From: Kaistella carnis
GTDB lineage: Bacteria; Bacteroidota; Bacteroidia; Flavobacteriales; Weeksellaceae
DNA length: 64,000 nucleotides
Assembly: GCF_003860585.1 (NCBI RefSeq)
Contig: NZ_CP034159.1
Location: forward strand, 2,170,001-2,234,000
Direction: 5' to 3'
Part shown: positions 8,218-16,683 of the stretch, in pieces
Layout: every line of letters begins with the position of its first letter
How positions within the stretch are numbered: position 1 is the stretch's first letter
Position numbers and translations under genes: made by a program
Notes under the pieces: model-generated
What the model saw: the letters and a program-made list of their open reading frames with translations, nothing else
Told to the model about the DNA's origin: nothing
Databases searched by the model: none

Positions 8218-9978
8218 TTAAAATTTATTTTTTAAGTCTTCCAGTGGAATTTCAATGAAACACCGCTTGCCGGAAGGTAAGAATTCAGGAAAGCCCAATT
8301 CTGTAAAGTCTTTAATCACTTGCTCAGCATCCATTTTATAAAGAAAGTCAAAGCGTGATTTACTTTGAATTTTATTCCACTGGCTGTTATAAAAATCGAG
8401 AAACTCATCTTCTGTGCGGTATTCCAGGATTTCAAACAGATTTTCCAGGAATTTCATCACCTGTGTTTCCTTCAGCCCTTGCGGTACTGCATCTATGCGC
8501 AACACATTATCATTCGCAATAATCATTTCAAACCCCAGTTCAGGCAGAAATTTTTTAATAGACCGGAATTTATTCTTCTCGATCTCATTCATATGATACT
8601 CCAGAGAAAAGAGCAAAGTATGTTTTTCGTTGGTGCGTTTTTTCTTTGCATTCCTTTCGCCCACAACTAATCGGTGCATTCTGCCAAGATCGAGCATGAG
8701 GGTTTTGCCATTTTTGTTAAAGAGCCAGTATCCGTTTGGAAGACGCATTAAATCTTCATCAAAATCCTCATCTTCAAAAAGATTAATTTTCGATGGTTCT
8801 GCCTGAATATTCTGCTGATACATTTCTGTCATGGCAACTCTTTCACCCGGCGAAACCGTTTCTTCACGGAAAGGGTTGTAATTGCGGTCAACCACAATCT
8901 CGGGCGTTTTAAAATTACCGTCGCTTTTTTTCTGATTCATGAAAGCATCCATACCGGAATCGCGATCAAAATCTAAACTGGGAGAAATATTATAGATTCC
9001 CAAGGAACGCTTGATCGTAGAACGGACCAAGGCGAAAATTAAATTTTCATCTTCGAATTTAACTTCTGTTTTTTGGGGATGAATATTTACATCCACCTTT
9101 TCCGGGTCAAGATCTAAGAACAGAAAAAAGGTCGGAATGTATCCCGGTAAAAGCAAGCCCTCAAAAGCATCCTGAACTGCTTTATTAAAATAAGCACTGC
9201 GAAAATACCGGCCATTCACAAAGAAAAACTGTTCACCGCGTGTTTTTTTTGCGCCTTCTGGTTTGGCAACGAAGCCATTCAACTGAACCCAGCCCAAATC
9301 TTCTTTAATTGGAATTAAAAGCGGCTGTAATTTTCGTCCGAAAACATCTACTATTCTTTGTAATAAGCTGGCTTTCCGTAATCTAAAAACAATATCATCA
9401 TTATGGAACAGTTCAAATTCCAGATTTTCATGGGCTAAAGCAACCCGTTGAAATTCATCGATAATATGACGAAATTCAATATTGTTATTTTTTAAAAATT
9501 TACGTCGCGCCGGAACATTATAAAAAAGATTCTTCACAGAAAAATTCGAACCTTCTGCGGTTTGCACAGGTTCTTGAAACTGAAATCCTCCACCTTCAAT
9601 ATAAATATTAGTGCCGATTTTTGCATCGTGAGTTTTGGTCTTCAATTCCACTTCCGCCACCGCAGCGATAGAAGCTAAAGCTTCACCACGAAAGCCTTTA
9701 GTAGAAATCCGAAAGATATCTTCTGTGGTACTTATCTTTGAGGTCGCATGCCTTTCAAAAGCCAAACGTGCATCGGTTTCGCTCATACCGCTTCCATTGT
9801 CCACGACCTGAATAAGATTTTTACCGGAATCGCGAATAATGAGCTCAATTTTTGTTGCGCCCGCATCAATGGAGTTTTCTATTAATTCTTTTACTATAGA
9901 GGCAGGTCGCTGCACCACTTCACCGGCGGCAATTTGGTTGGCAACATGATCTGGCAAAAGTTTTATAATGTCCGACAT
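8218..9978 (-). CDS. mutL: DNA mismatch repair protein MutL
   Basis: A 586-residue mismatch-repair ATPase that links MutS recognition to downstream strand removal. The N-terminal GHKL ATPase is complete: VKELIENSIDAGATKIE (Glu/Asn of motif I), VVDNGSGM (motif II), STKGFRGEALASIA (motif III) and the transducer domain with VDVNIHPQKTEVKF. The C-terminal dimerisation domain is present. However, where endonuclease-type MutL proteins carry DQHAAHERxxYE, this one reads LMLDLGRMHRLVVGERN, and the late Cys/His metal motif (CPHGRP) is absent. This looks like a MutL without nuclease activity. It is first in a four-gene run with the rhomboid, EEP and lipoprotein genes. Confidence 0.95.
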   Translation of the reverse strand: MSDIIKLLPDHVANQIAAGEVVQRPASIVKELIENSIDAGATKIELIIRDSGKNLIQVVDNGSGMSETDARLAFERHATSKISTTEDIFRISTKGFRGEALASIAAVAEVELKTKTHDAKIGTNIYIEGGGFQFQEPVQTAEGSNFSVKNLFYNVPARRKFLKNNNIEFRHIIDEFQRVALAHENLEFELFHNDDIVFRLRKASLLQRIVDVFGRKLQPLLIPIKEDLGWVQLNGFVAKPEGAKKTRGEQFFFVNGRYFRSAYFNKAVQDAFEGLLLPGYIPTFFLFLDLDPEKVDVNIHPQKTEVKFEDENLIFALVRSTIKRSLGIYNISPSLDFDRDSGMDAFMNQKKSDGNFKTPEIVVDRNYNPFREETVSPGERVAMTEMYQQNIQAEPSKINLFEDEDFDEDLMRLPNGYWLFNKNGKTLMLDLGRMHRLVVGERNAKKKRTNEKHTLLFSLEYHMNEIEKNKFRSIKKFLPELGFEMIIANDNVLRIDAVPQGLKETQVMKFLENLFEILEYRTEDEFLDFYNSQWNKIQSKSRFDFLYKMDAEQVIKDFTELGFPEFLPSGKRCFIEIPLEDLKNKF

Positions 9979-10008
9979 TTAATAAGAGGATCTAAGGTTG
10001 TAAGGCAA

Positions 10009-10728
10009 TTAGTGATATTTAATTGCATCAATTTTGGTGGTTATTTTTTTTACGATTTTTTCGGTGATATTCCGCTGATCGGCAAGATGTTTCAATTCAA
10101 ATGCTCTTTTCTTACGCACGACCATAAAATGATAATCTTCGACTTCCCAAATTCCATATTTTTCAAAAAAGACGAGTTCTAAATCGTACTTTTCAAAAAT
10201 TTGAAGGAGGGGAAATAAGTGAACTTCCTGATCGATGACCTGCAAACTTTCCGGATGGTTAATTCTCGCATAACCAATGTATTGCGGGTTTGGAATATTG
10301 ATGACAATTCGCGTTTTCTCGGAACAGATTCTTGCAAGATTCTCAAAGAGCTGATCGTGTTGGTCTAAAGGAATATGCTCGATCACATCCATTAATGTTA
10401 CAAAATCGAAGTCGGAATTCTGCGGCTGATACTGAACAACGTCTGCCACATCAAAATGAATGTTTTTTTTGTTTTTAAGATGGCTTCGGGCAATTGCAAC
10501 ACTTTTTTCACTTAAGTCAACAGCCTCGATGAGACCTGCGGATTTATTTTTTGCGAGAAGTTGGGTGAAGATCCCTACGCCACAGCCGAGTTCCAGAATT
10601 TTAGAATCTGATTTTAATCCTAATTTCTGCAGTCTTTTGAATAAAGAAATCAAACGCTCATTGGCGCCTGTTTTTACTTGCTTCGAAGAAAATTCGTCGT
10701 AAAAGTCAGCGATATCCTCTTTTTTCAT
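10009..10728 (-). CDS. Class I SAM-dependent methyltransferase
   Basis: A 239-residue cytoplasmic protein with a Rossmann methyltransferase core. Motif I is ILELGCGVGIFTQLLA, the acidic residue after beta-2 is in EAVDLSEKSV, motif post-II is FDVADVVQY and motif IV is FDFVTLMDVIEHIP. It belongs to the Methyltransf_23/UbiG-like group that acts on small molecules, lipids or sugars; substrate unknown. It stops 30 bases before the mutL start on the same strand, so it may be co-transcribed with mutL, but no functional link is implied. The terminator at 10766-10803 insulates it from the upstream peptidase gene. Confidence 0.82.
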   Translation of the reverse strand: MKKEDIADFYDEFSSKQVKTGANERLISLFKRLQKLGLKSDSKILELGCGVGIFTQLLAKNKSAGLIEAVDLSEKSVAIARSHLKNKKNIHFDVADVVQYQPQNSDFDFVTLMDVIEHIPLDQHDQLFENLARICSEKTRIVINIPNPQYIGYARINHPESLQVIDQEVHLFPLLQIFEKYDLELVFFEKYGIWEVEDYHFMVVRKKRAFELKHLADQRNITEKIVKKITTKIDAIKYH

Positions 10729-10765
10729 GCGGTAAAATTAGTGAATTTATTCTTTGTTTTAAATG

Positions 10766-10803
10766 AAAAAAAACTCCCCGCTTTTTGACAAGGGGAAGTT
10801 TTT
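10766..10803 (-). terminator. Terminator for the prolyl oligopeptidase transcript
   Basis: Read on the minus strand: a GC-rich stem (cttcccc with ggggag, one bulged base), a loop of about 10, then a run of eight T. It lies between the peptidase gene and the methyltransferase promoter region. Confidence 0.65.
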
Positions 10804-10853
10804 GATTTTATTAATTTAGAAAATATGGCTGTTCAACTTCTACGGTGAATCGT

Positions 10854-10938
10854 GCAGCCCAACTTGAGTGGAACTCATTTTTTCGCCGGGCCTTATGCCT
10901 GGCAAAAAATAGCGGGAACGGAAGGTGGAAACAGCTGC
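10854..10938. repeat. Intergenic structured repeat, diverged copy A
   Basis: About 85 bases. Outer arms gcagc (10854-10858) and gctgc (10934-10938) pair. An internal hairpin gccgggc/gcctggc (one G-U, loop cttat-like) sits between a T run and an A run. The order agccc - ttgagtggaac - hairpin - agcgggaacgga follows the same plan as the two copies near 31.9 kb and 52.6 kb, but with many differences. It lies between the peptidase stop and its terminator. No coding potential. Confidence 0.5.
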
Positions 10939-10961
10939 CCAAATAATAGGTCTTGATATTT

Positions 10962-13073
10962 CTATTTTTTCAAGGATTTAAAACCCATTTCGTATAGTGC
11001 AAAACTAAGAATATCAGCGTTTTCCCCAATCACCTGCTCGGTGCTTCTTCCGGCGCCATGACCTGCATTGGTTTCAATTCTTACCAAAACAGGATTGCTG
11101 CATGATTGTTTTTCCTGTAATTCTGCGCCAAACTTAAAGGAATGTGCTGGAACCACGCGATCGTCGTGATCACTTGTAATGATCATGGTTGCGGGATAAC
11201 AAACTCCTTTTTTCACTTGATGAACCGGGGAATAAGATTTCAGATAATCGAACATTTCTTTGCTGTCTTCTGCGGTTCCGTAATCGTAACTCCAACCTGC
11301 ACCAGCCGTAAATTTATTATAACGCAACATATCTAAAACGCCAACTCCCGGGAATGCCACTTTTGCTAAATCGGGTCTCATGGTCATGGTTGCTCCTACC
11401 AAAAGTCCACCATTTGAACGTCCTGACAGCGCCATGTAATCTTTGGAGGTATAGCCGTTTTGCTGTAAATATTCTCCAGCCGCAATGAAGTCCTCGAAGA
11501 CATTTTTCTTTTGCATTTTGGTTCCTGCGTCATGCCATTTTTTACCATATTCTCCGCCACCACGAATATTTGGAACGGCGTAAATTCCACCGTTTTCCAT
11601 CCAAATTGCATTGACTACAGAGAAAGCCGGTTGTAAGCTGATGTTGAAACCTCCGTAAGAATACAGAATGGTCGGATTTTTACCATTTCTTTTAAGGCCT
11701 TTTTTATAATTGATCATCATGGGAATTCGCGTTCCATCTTTTGAGGTATAAAAAACCTGCTCTGAAACATAATCCGCCGGATTGAACTTCACATTCGGCT
11801 TTTGATATACGGTAGACTTTCCGGTTTCTGTATTCAGTTTGTAAATCGTTCCCGGCGTGATATAATTGGTGAAAGAAAAATAAAGATCCTTATCCTTTTT
11901 TTTGCCACCGAAACCACCCGCAGTTCCTATTCCCGGCAAATCAATGGTACGAATCAATTTCCCGTTATAATCCAGCTGCTTTACTGATGTTACGGCATCT
12001 TTCATATATTTTGCGAAAATATAACCGCCACCTGTAGACACATTTAACACGTTTTCTGTTTCCGGGATAACATCAGTCCAAACATTTGGTGTTCTGATAT
12101 TGAATTTTACCAAACGCATATTCGGTGCATTCTTATCGGTTAAAGCATAAATGAAATCGCCTTTCGAATCTACAAAATTGGTATTGAAATCATATCCTTT
12201 TTGGATTGGAACAAAATCGGGCTTCTTTTGCTGCAAATCTTTAATATACAGCTCATTACCATTGGTAGCCTCCGAAGCGCTCAGTATCTGATATCGCTCA
12301 TCATCTGAAACGCCCACATTCATGTAGCGTCTTTTAAATTTATCGCCACCAATAATGAGTTGATCGGCACTTTGCTTTGTTCCTAATTTATGAAAATAGA
12401 CTTTGTGTGTGTCTGTTTTTGCAGATAGCTCGCTTCCTTTTGGTTTATCGTAGCTGGAATAGAAAAATCCTTTATCGCCCATCCAGGAGGCACCAGAAAA
12501 CTTAACATCAACAATCGTCTCATCAATAACTTCTTTGGTTAGGGCATTCAGAATAATAATTTTATTCCAGTCGCTTCCTCCTTCAGAAATTGAATACGCA
12601 ACTAAATTTCCTTTTTTGTTAAAGGAAACGCCTGCTAGAGAAGTGGTTCCTTTTTCGGAAAACTTATTGGGATCAAGAAAAACTTCCGTCATTCCGTTCT
12701 TATCCGTACGGTATAAAACAGATTGCGCCTGTAATCCATCATTCTTATAGAAATAAGTAAAATCACCTTCTTTGAACGGTGCTCCTATTTTTTCATAGTT
12801 CCAGATATCCTTCAGCTGACTTCTCAATTCTTCTCGAAATGGAATTTTTGCTAAATAATCATTGGTATACGCAACTTCCCGTTGAACCCAGTCTTTAGTG
12901 TCGTCGGCCTGATCATCTTCTAACCAACGGTAAGGATCACTGACTTTCGTTCCGAAATAATCATCGGAATGATCTATTTTCTTAGTTTCCGGATACTTTT
13001 GGGTCATTCTCTGAGTCGCACAGGATGAGGCTAAAAAAGCAGCTGCACCTATTGCAAATGTTTTAAATTTCAT
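10962..13073 (-). CDS. Prolyl oligopeptidase family serine peptidase (S9A)
   Basis: A 703-residue exported lipoprotein (lipobox ASSC, Cys18) that cleaves short peptides after proline. An N-terminal segment (SDPYRWLEDDQADDTKDW) is typical of S9A enzymes. The seven-bladed propeller (roughly residues 90-430) is followed by the alpha/beta hydrolase domain. The triad is visible: Ser in ALSGRSNGGLLVGA, Asp in TSDHDDRVVPAHS and His in NAGHGAG. Lipidation suggests attachment at the outer or inner membrane with the enzyme in the periplasm. It is a single gene: a promoter box and the divergent 63-residue protein gene lie upstream, and a repeat and terminator downstream. Confidence 0.94.
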   Translation of the reverse strand: MKFKTFAIGAAAFLASSCATQRMTQKYPETKKIDHSDDYFGTKVSDPYRWLEDDQADDTKDWVQREVAYTNDYLAKIPFREELRSQLKDIWNYEKIGAPFKEGDFTYFYKNDGLQAQSVLYRTDKNGMTEVFLDPNKFSEKGTTSLAGVSFNKKGNLVAYSISEGGSDWNKIIILNALTKEVIDETIVDVKFSGASWMGDKGFFYSSYDKPKGSELSAKTDTHKVYFHKLGTKQSADQLIIGGDKFKRRYMNVGVSDDERYQILSASEATNGNELYIKDLQQKKPDFVPIQKGYDFNTNFVDSKGDFIYALTDKNAPNMRLVKFNIRTPNVWTDVIPETENVLNVSTGGGYIFAKYMKDAVTSVKQLDYNGKLIRTIDLPGIGTAGGFGGKKKDKDLYFSFTNYITPGTIYKLNTETGKSTVYQKPNVKFNPADYVSEQVFYTSKDGTRIPMMINYKKGLKRNGKNPTILYSYGGFNISLQPAFSVVNAIWMENGGIYAVPNIRGGGEYGKKWHDAGTKMQKKNVFEDFIAAGEYLQQNGYTSKDYMALSGRSNGGLLVGATMTMRPDLAKVAFPGVGVLDMLRYNKFTAGAGWSYDYGTAEDSKEMFDYLKSYSPVHQVKKGVCYPATMIITSDHDDRVVPAHSFKFGAELQEKQSCSNPVLVRIETNAGHGAGRSTEQVIGENADILSFALYEMGFKSLKK

Positions 13074-13089
13074 AAAATTAGGATTTCCT

Positions 13090-13097
13090 CAAAAATA
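13090..13097 (-). promoter_or_regulatory. -7 box TATTTTTG (minus strand) for the prolyl oligopeptidase gene
   Basis: Exact TAnnTTTG on the minus strand, 16 bases upstream of the ATG at 13073. The AT-rich setting means chance matches are possible. Confidence 0.5.
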
Positions 13098-13264
13098 AGA
13101 TTTTTTAATGATATAAGTCAATGCATCTTAATTCTTAGCACAGTTATCCAAAGTTCTGATATTTGATAACCTCCAATTTGTTCACAAAAGATTAACAAAC
13201 TTTAGATATTTTTATAAAGAAAAAGGAACAACATTTGTATAAAAATATCCATAGAATTTGAGAA

Positions 13265-13456
13265 ATGAATAAAACAACAATTTTAGTAGCTGGTGGCTTT
13301 GGAATCATTATTGGTTTGGGCATACTGGGAGTAAGGAGGTATTTAATAAAGAAAAGTAAAGAATATGATGATTATTACGCAGATTTTCATCGCCATTTCG
13401 ACAGAAAAATTAGAGAGGAATCCAATGATGGCGTAGAGTTTTTAGCGGTGCGTTAA
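13265..13456 (+). CDS. Small single-pass membrane protein, unknown function
   Basis: A 63-residue protein with one N-terminal transmembrane helix (residues 5-25, ILVAGGFGIIIGLGILGV) followed by a basic then acidic cytoplasmic tail (YDDYYADFHRHFDRKIREE). It has its own terminator directly downstream and an adequate intergenic region upstream, which supports it as a real gene. I do not recognise the family. Confidence 0.6.
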   Translation: MNKTTILVAGGFGIIIGLGILGVRRYLIKKSKEYDDYYADFHRHFDRKIREESNDGVEFLAVR

Positions 13457-13476
13457 AAATAATCAATTCAAAACTC

Positions 13477-13509
13477 AATTCTGTTTTCACTGAAGACAGA
13501 ATTTTTTTT
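13477..13509 (+). terminator. Rho-independent terminator after the small membrane protein gene
   Basis: 11-bp stem with one G-U pair (13477-13487 with 13493-13503), loop cactg, then a run of eight T. It ends just before the TTG at 13508, so that TTG is not a plausible start for the following gene. Confidence 0.9.
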
Positions 13510-13579
13510 GTCTGAAATCGTAAAACGTTATTTTAAGTTTGTTACTGATTTTTACGAATTTAGCGTTATCATTCAAAAT

Positions 13580-14623
13580 ATGTCTGAGGGAAAATTCATA
13601 AAGGGTCAAGGTGCGCAACGAAACGAAATCAACCGTTTCGACAAATATACTTTTGAACCTGAGGAAGAAGATTACGAACCGGCCAAAACCAAGTTTACGG
13701 AAGTTTTTCCAAAAACAATTGTGAACATCGTGAAGAGTCCGGACCTTTCTATGGAATTATCACTCAATCCATACCAAGGTTGTGAGCACGGCTGTGCTTA
13801 TTGTTTCGCAAGACCTACGCATGAATTTTGGGGGTATTCTGCCGGCACAGACTTCGAGCGACAAATTATGGTGAAGAAAAATGCACCAGAACTTCTTGAA
13901 AAATTTTTTCGGAAAAAAAACTACATTCCAAAAACTTTATTTCTTTCAGGAAATACAGATTGTTATCAACCTGCGGAAAAAAAATTTGAAATTACCCGCC
14001 AGATTTTACAACTGTGTTTAGATTACCGTCATCCCGTTTCTATTCTGACAAAAAATGCGCTGGTTTTGCGAGATCTGGATCTGCTTAAACTATTGGCAGA
14101 ACAAAATTTAGTTTCTGTTTCTTTCAGCATCCCCACATTAAAGGAAGAAATTCGTCGCAAAATGGAACCCCGAACTTCTTCCGCGGAGAAGAAATTAAAA
14201 GCGCTTGAAATTCTTGCAGAAAATAAAATTCCAACCGGCGTGATGGTGGCTCCTGTAATTCCAGGCTTAACAAGCGATGAGAGTTTAAATATTTTAAAAA
14301 CAATTTCCGAGGCTGGTGCCCAAAAAGTAGGTTATGCTTTGGTTCGTCTAAATGACACGGTGGAACCTGTTTTTGTAAATTGGATTAATGCTAATTTTCC
14401 TGATCGGGCGCAGAAAGTACTAAATCTAATTCGATCAATGCGCGGCGGAAATTTAGGGGATAAAAGGTTGTATGAACGATATAAAGGCGAGGGAAATATT
14501 GCAGAAATGATTCATAATACTTTTGCGTTGGGGAAAAGAAAATATTTTACCGATAAAGGATTTGCACCACTCTCAACCGAAAATTTCACCGGCACGAAAG
14601 AACAGCAATTGAAACTTTTTTAA
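13580..14623 (+). CDS. PA0069 family radical SAM protein (Rv2578c/SplB-like)
   Basis: A 347-residue radical SAM enzyme. The cluster motif CEHGCAYCFARPTHEFWG provides the CX3CX2C ligands of the [4Fe-4S] cluster. The segments ELSLNPYQGCEHGCAYC, SGNTDCYQPAE and APVIPGLTS are typical of the PA0069/Rv2578c group, distantly related to spore photoproduct lyase. The substrate of this widespread group is unknown. The ATG at 13580 begins MSEGKFIKGQGAQRN, the usual N-terminus of the family; the in-frame TTG 24 codons upstream lies inside a terminator. The next gene follows after 97 bases. Confidence 0.9.
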   Translation: MSEGKFIKGQGAQRNEINRFDKYTFEPEEEDYEPAKTKFTEVFPKTIVNIVKSPDLSMELSLNPYQGCEHGCAYCFARPTHEFWGYSAGTDFERQIMVKKNAPELLEKFFRKKNYIPKTLFLSGNTDCYQPAEKKFEITRQILQLCLDYRHPVSILTKNALVLRDLDLLKLLAEQNLVSVSFSIPTLKEEIRRKMEPRTSSAEKKLKALEILAENKIPTGVMVAPVIPGLTSDESLNILKTISEAGAQKVGYALVRLNDTVEPVFVNWINANFPDRAQKVLNLIRSMRGGNLGDKRLYERYKGEGNIAEMIHNTFALGKRKYFTDKGFAPLSTENFTGTKEQQLKLF

Positions 14624-14720
14624 TTCACTACACAATTTTACGCTCAGAAGATGTGAATAAATTAAATTCGGCTTCCCATTAAATAAAGTTTTTAATTACT
14701 TTTACTCAAATTTTTAATTC

Positions 14721-16124
14721 ATGGTTTTAAGCAGGATTTGGAGTGGTTTTATTATTGTCGCCATTATCGTAGCAAGTATAAAATATATTGGGTCCGATCA
14801 TTATAAAGCAATTTACAATGATATGGTTGTGGGGAAAAGTGGCGATACAGTACAGATTGCGTCCCAAAAAATGGGAGAATTAAATCCCGAAGTTCAAAAA
14901 GCTCTGCTTGTAAATCCCAATTTTGAACAAAGCCGTATTCATTATAAAATTGATTCTGCAAAAAATGAAGTGGCGGTTTACAGAGTACAGGAAACCGACG
15001 GGGTGATTGGAACCTCGGAAACAGCAGTTAAAATATGTCTGGGACTCATCGGGATTATGACCCTTTTCATGGGTTTTATGAGCATTGCCGAAAAAGCCGG
15101 CGGAATTAACTTTCTCTCCCGAATGATTCAACCCTTTTTCTCTAAAATATTTCCGGAAATCCCGAAAAACCATCCCTCTTTTGGACACATGTTGCTGAAT
15201 TTTTCAGCCAATCTTTTAGGTTTGGATAACGCTGCAACACCCTTTGGATTAAAAGCCATGGAAAGTTTGCAAACCCTAAACCCCGATAAAGAAAGGGCCA
15301 GCAATTCACAGATCATGTTTCTTTGTCTTCATGCGGGCGGACTGACGTTGATTCCGGTTTCAATCATTGCGATACGTGCTTCCATGGGATCGCAAACGCC
15401 GACCGATATTTTTCTACCGTGTATGATTGCCACCTTCGCAGCGACCTTGGCTGCCATGATTTTCGTTTCCCTCTATCAAAAAATAAATTTACTACAGCCA
15501 GTCGTAATCGCTTATGTAGGTGGAATTTCAGCGATTATCGGTCTATTGGTGGTTTATCTCGTTCATTTAACAAAAGAAGGTTTGGATAATTTCAGTATGC
15601 TGTTGAGCAATGGAATTATTCTTCTCATATTTTTCGCCATTGTTTTGGGAGGACTTTATAAAAAAATCAATGTGTTTGATGCTTTTATTGATGGTGCAAA
15701 AGAAGGCTTCTGGACTTGTGTTAAGATTATTCCTTATTTGGTGGGAATGTTGATCGCCATTTCTTTACTAAGAACTTCGGGCGTTTTCGACGTTCTAATC
15801 GACGGAATGAAATGGGTCGCACAAGTTGTTGGCTTTGATACAAGATTCGTTGATGGATTACCGACCGCTCTAATTAAACCACTTTCCGGTTCGGGCGCAA
15901 GGGGAATGATGGTTGATACGATGCAGACTTTCGGTGCAGACAGTTTCCAGGGCCGTTTGGCGGCAGTTTTACAGGGAAGTTCAGATACTACTTTTTATGT
16001 AATTGCCGTTTACTTTGGTGCGGTCGGAATTAAAAACACAAGATATACCGTAACAGCAATGTTGATGGCGGATCTGGTTGGAGTGATCACGTCGGTGATT
16101 TTGGCGTACATTTTCTTCGCATAG
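14721..16124 (+). CDS. Nucleoside recognition (Gate) domain protein, fused SpmA/SpmB type
   Basis: A 467-residue inner-membrane protein with a short leader helix, a periplasmic-looking region of about 90 residues, and then two consecutive Gate domains. The first half (GMLLNFSANLLGLDNAATPFG-like segment around 155-175) matches SpmA. The second half (GAKEGFWTCVKIIPYLV and LIKPLSGSGARGMMVD) matches SpmB. SpmA and SpmB are involved in spore-core dehydration in Bacillus, but this lineage does not sporulate, so the role here is unknown, possibly small-molecule transport. It is a single gene followed by a repeat-rich spacer. Confidence 0.87.
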   Translation: MVLSRIWSGFIIVAIIVASIKYIGSDHYKAIYNDMVVGKSGDTVQIASQKMGELNPEVQKALLVNPNFEQSRIHYKIDSAKNEVAVYRVQETDGVIGTSETAVKICLGLIGIMTLFMGFMSIAEKAGGINFLSRMIQPFFSKIFPEIPKNHPSFGHMLLNFSANLLGLDNAATPFGLKAMESLQTLNPDKERASNSQIMFLCLHAGGLTLIPVSIIAIRASMGSQTPTDIFLPCMIATFAATLAAMIFVSLYQKINLLQPVVIAYVGGISAIIGLLVVYLVHLTKEGLDNFSMLLSNGIILLIFFAIVLGGLYKKINVFDAFIDGAKEGFWTCVKIIPYLVGMLIAISLLRTSGVFDVLIDGMKWVAQVVGFDTRFVDGLPTALIKPLSGSGARGMMVDTMQTFGADSFQGRLAAVLQGSSDTTFYVIAVYFGAVGIKNTRYTVTAMLMADLVGVITSVILAYIFFA

Positions 16125-16130
16125 TTTTTT

Positions 16131-16256
16131 AAACACGAATTGCAAGAATCGCCTTCACTAATGGCACTAATTATTGTTGTAATAAACATATAGTTCTTTT
16201 AAAATAGTAGTGTTTACTTGTGTACATTTATTAGTGATATTTGTGTAATAAAACTT
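16131..16256. repeat. Inverted repeat of CACnAAT-type units
   Basis: The left arm (about 16131-16172) carries acacgaatt, cactaatgg and cactaatt. The right arm (about 16210-16248) is the reverse complement kind: attagtgatatttgtgt. The arms face each other across about 35 bases. No coding potential. It appears to be a decayed member of a dispersed family; related units recur at 31791-31820. Confidence 0.5.
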
Positions 16257-16258
16257 TT

Positions 16259-16276
16259 TTAATAATAATAATAATA
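16259..16276 (+). repeat. AAT trinucleotide repeat just before a start codon
   Basis: About six consecutive taa/aat units end 11 bases before the ATG at 16288. Such a tract can change length by slippage and so alter spacing of upstream signals. Confidence 0.6.
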
Positions 16277-16287
16277 AAACCTAAAAT

Positions 16288-16677
16288 ATGATTCACGATA
16301 AAGATTACATCATCAGAATAGTAAAACAATTTTCAGAATTTCTTTCTAAAATGATTTTAGGCGGAGAAAGCGGTGGCGACGAAATAGAACTTCAAAGAGT
16401 TTTTGATACCAATATGAACGATACTTTCAAAATGAATTTTGAAACATTATCTGCGAAATCCACTGAAGAGATTGTTCAAATGATCAATGAGAAAGAGAAA
16501 AGTCATCATATTCCGTATTTTGAGTTGCTGGGAAATTTGTTCTACTTTAAAAATAAAGAAACTCCAAATCCTGATTTTGCGGAAAAAGCCAAAGTGTTCT
16601 ACGAACATTATTTACAGACAAGCGGAATTTTTTCATTGCCGATTGTAAGTAGAATTGGGGAGTTGAAAAAAGGTTAA
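16288..16677 (+). CDS. Conserved hypothetical protein, DUF6483-like
   Basis: A 129-residue soluble helical protein, MIHDKDYIIRIVKQFSEFL at the N-terminus, with LLGNLFYFKNKETPNPDF in the middle. The opening resembles DUF6483-type proteins, whose function is unknown. It ends 6 bases before the MutS-like gene and probably shares its transcript. It has no signal peptide and no catalytic motif that I can identify. Confidence 0.7.
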   Translation: MIHDKDYIIRIVKQFSEFLSKMILGGESGGDEIELQRVFDTNMNDTFKMNFETLSAKSTEEIVQMINEKEKSHHIPYFELLGNLFYFKNKETPNPDFAEKAKVFYEHYLQTSGIFSLPIVSRIGELKKG

Positions 16678-16683
16678 TATTGA

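Noticed and set aside
13508..13579. TTG start for the PA0069-like radical SAM gene
   Set aside because: The TTG is the end of the T tract of a terminator; the family N-terminus begins at the ATG 13580.
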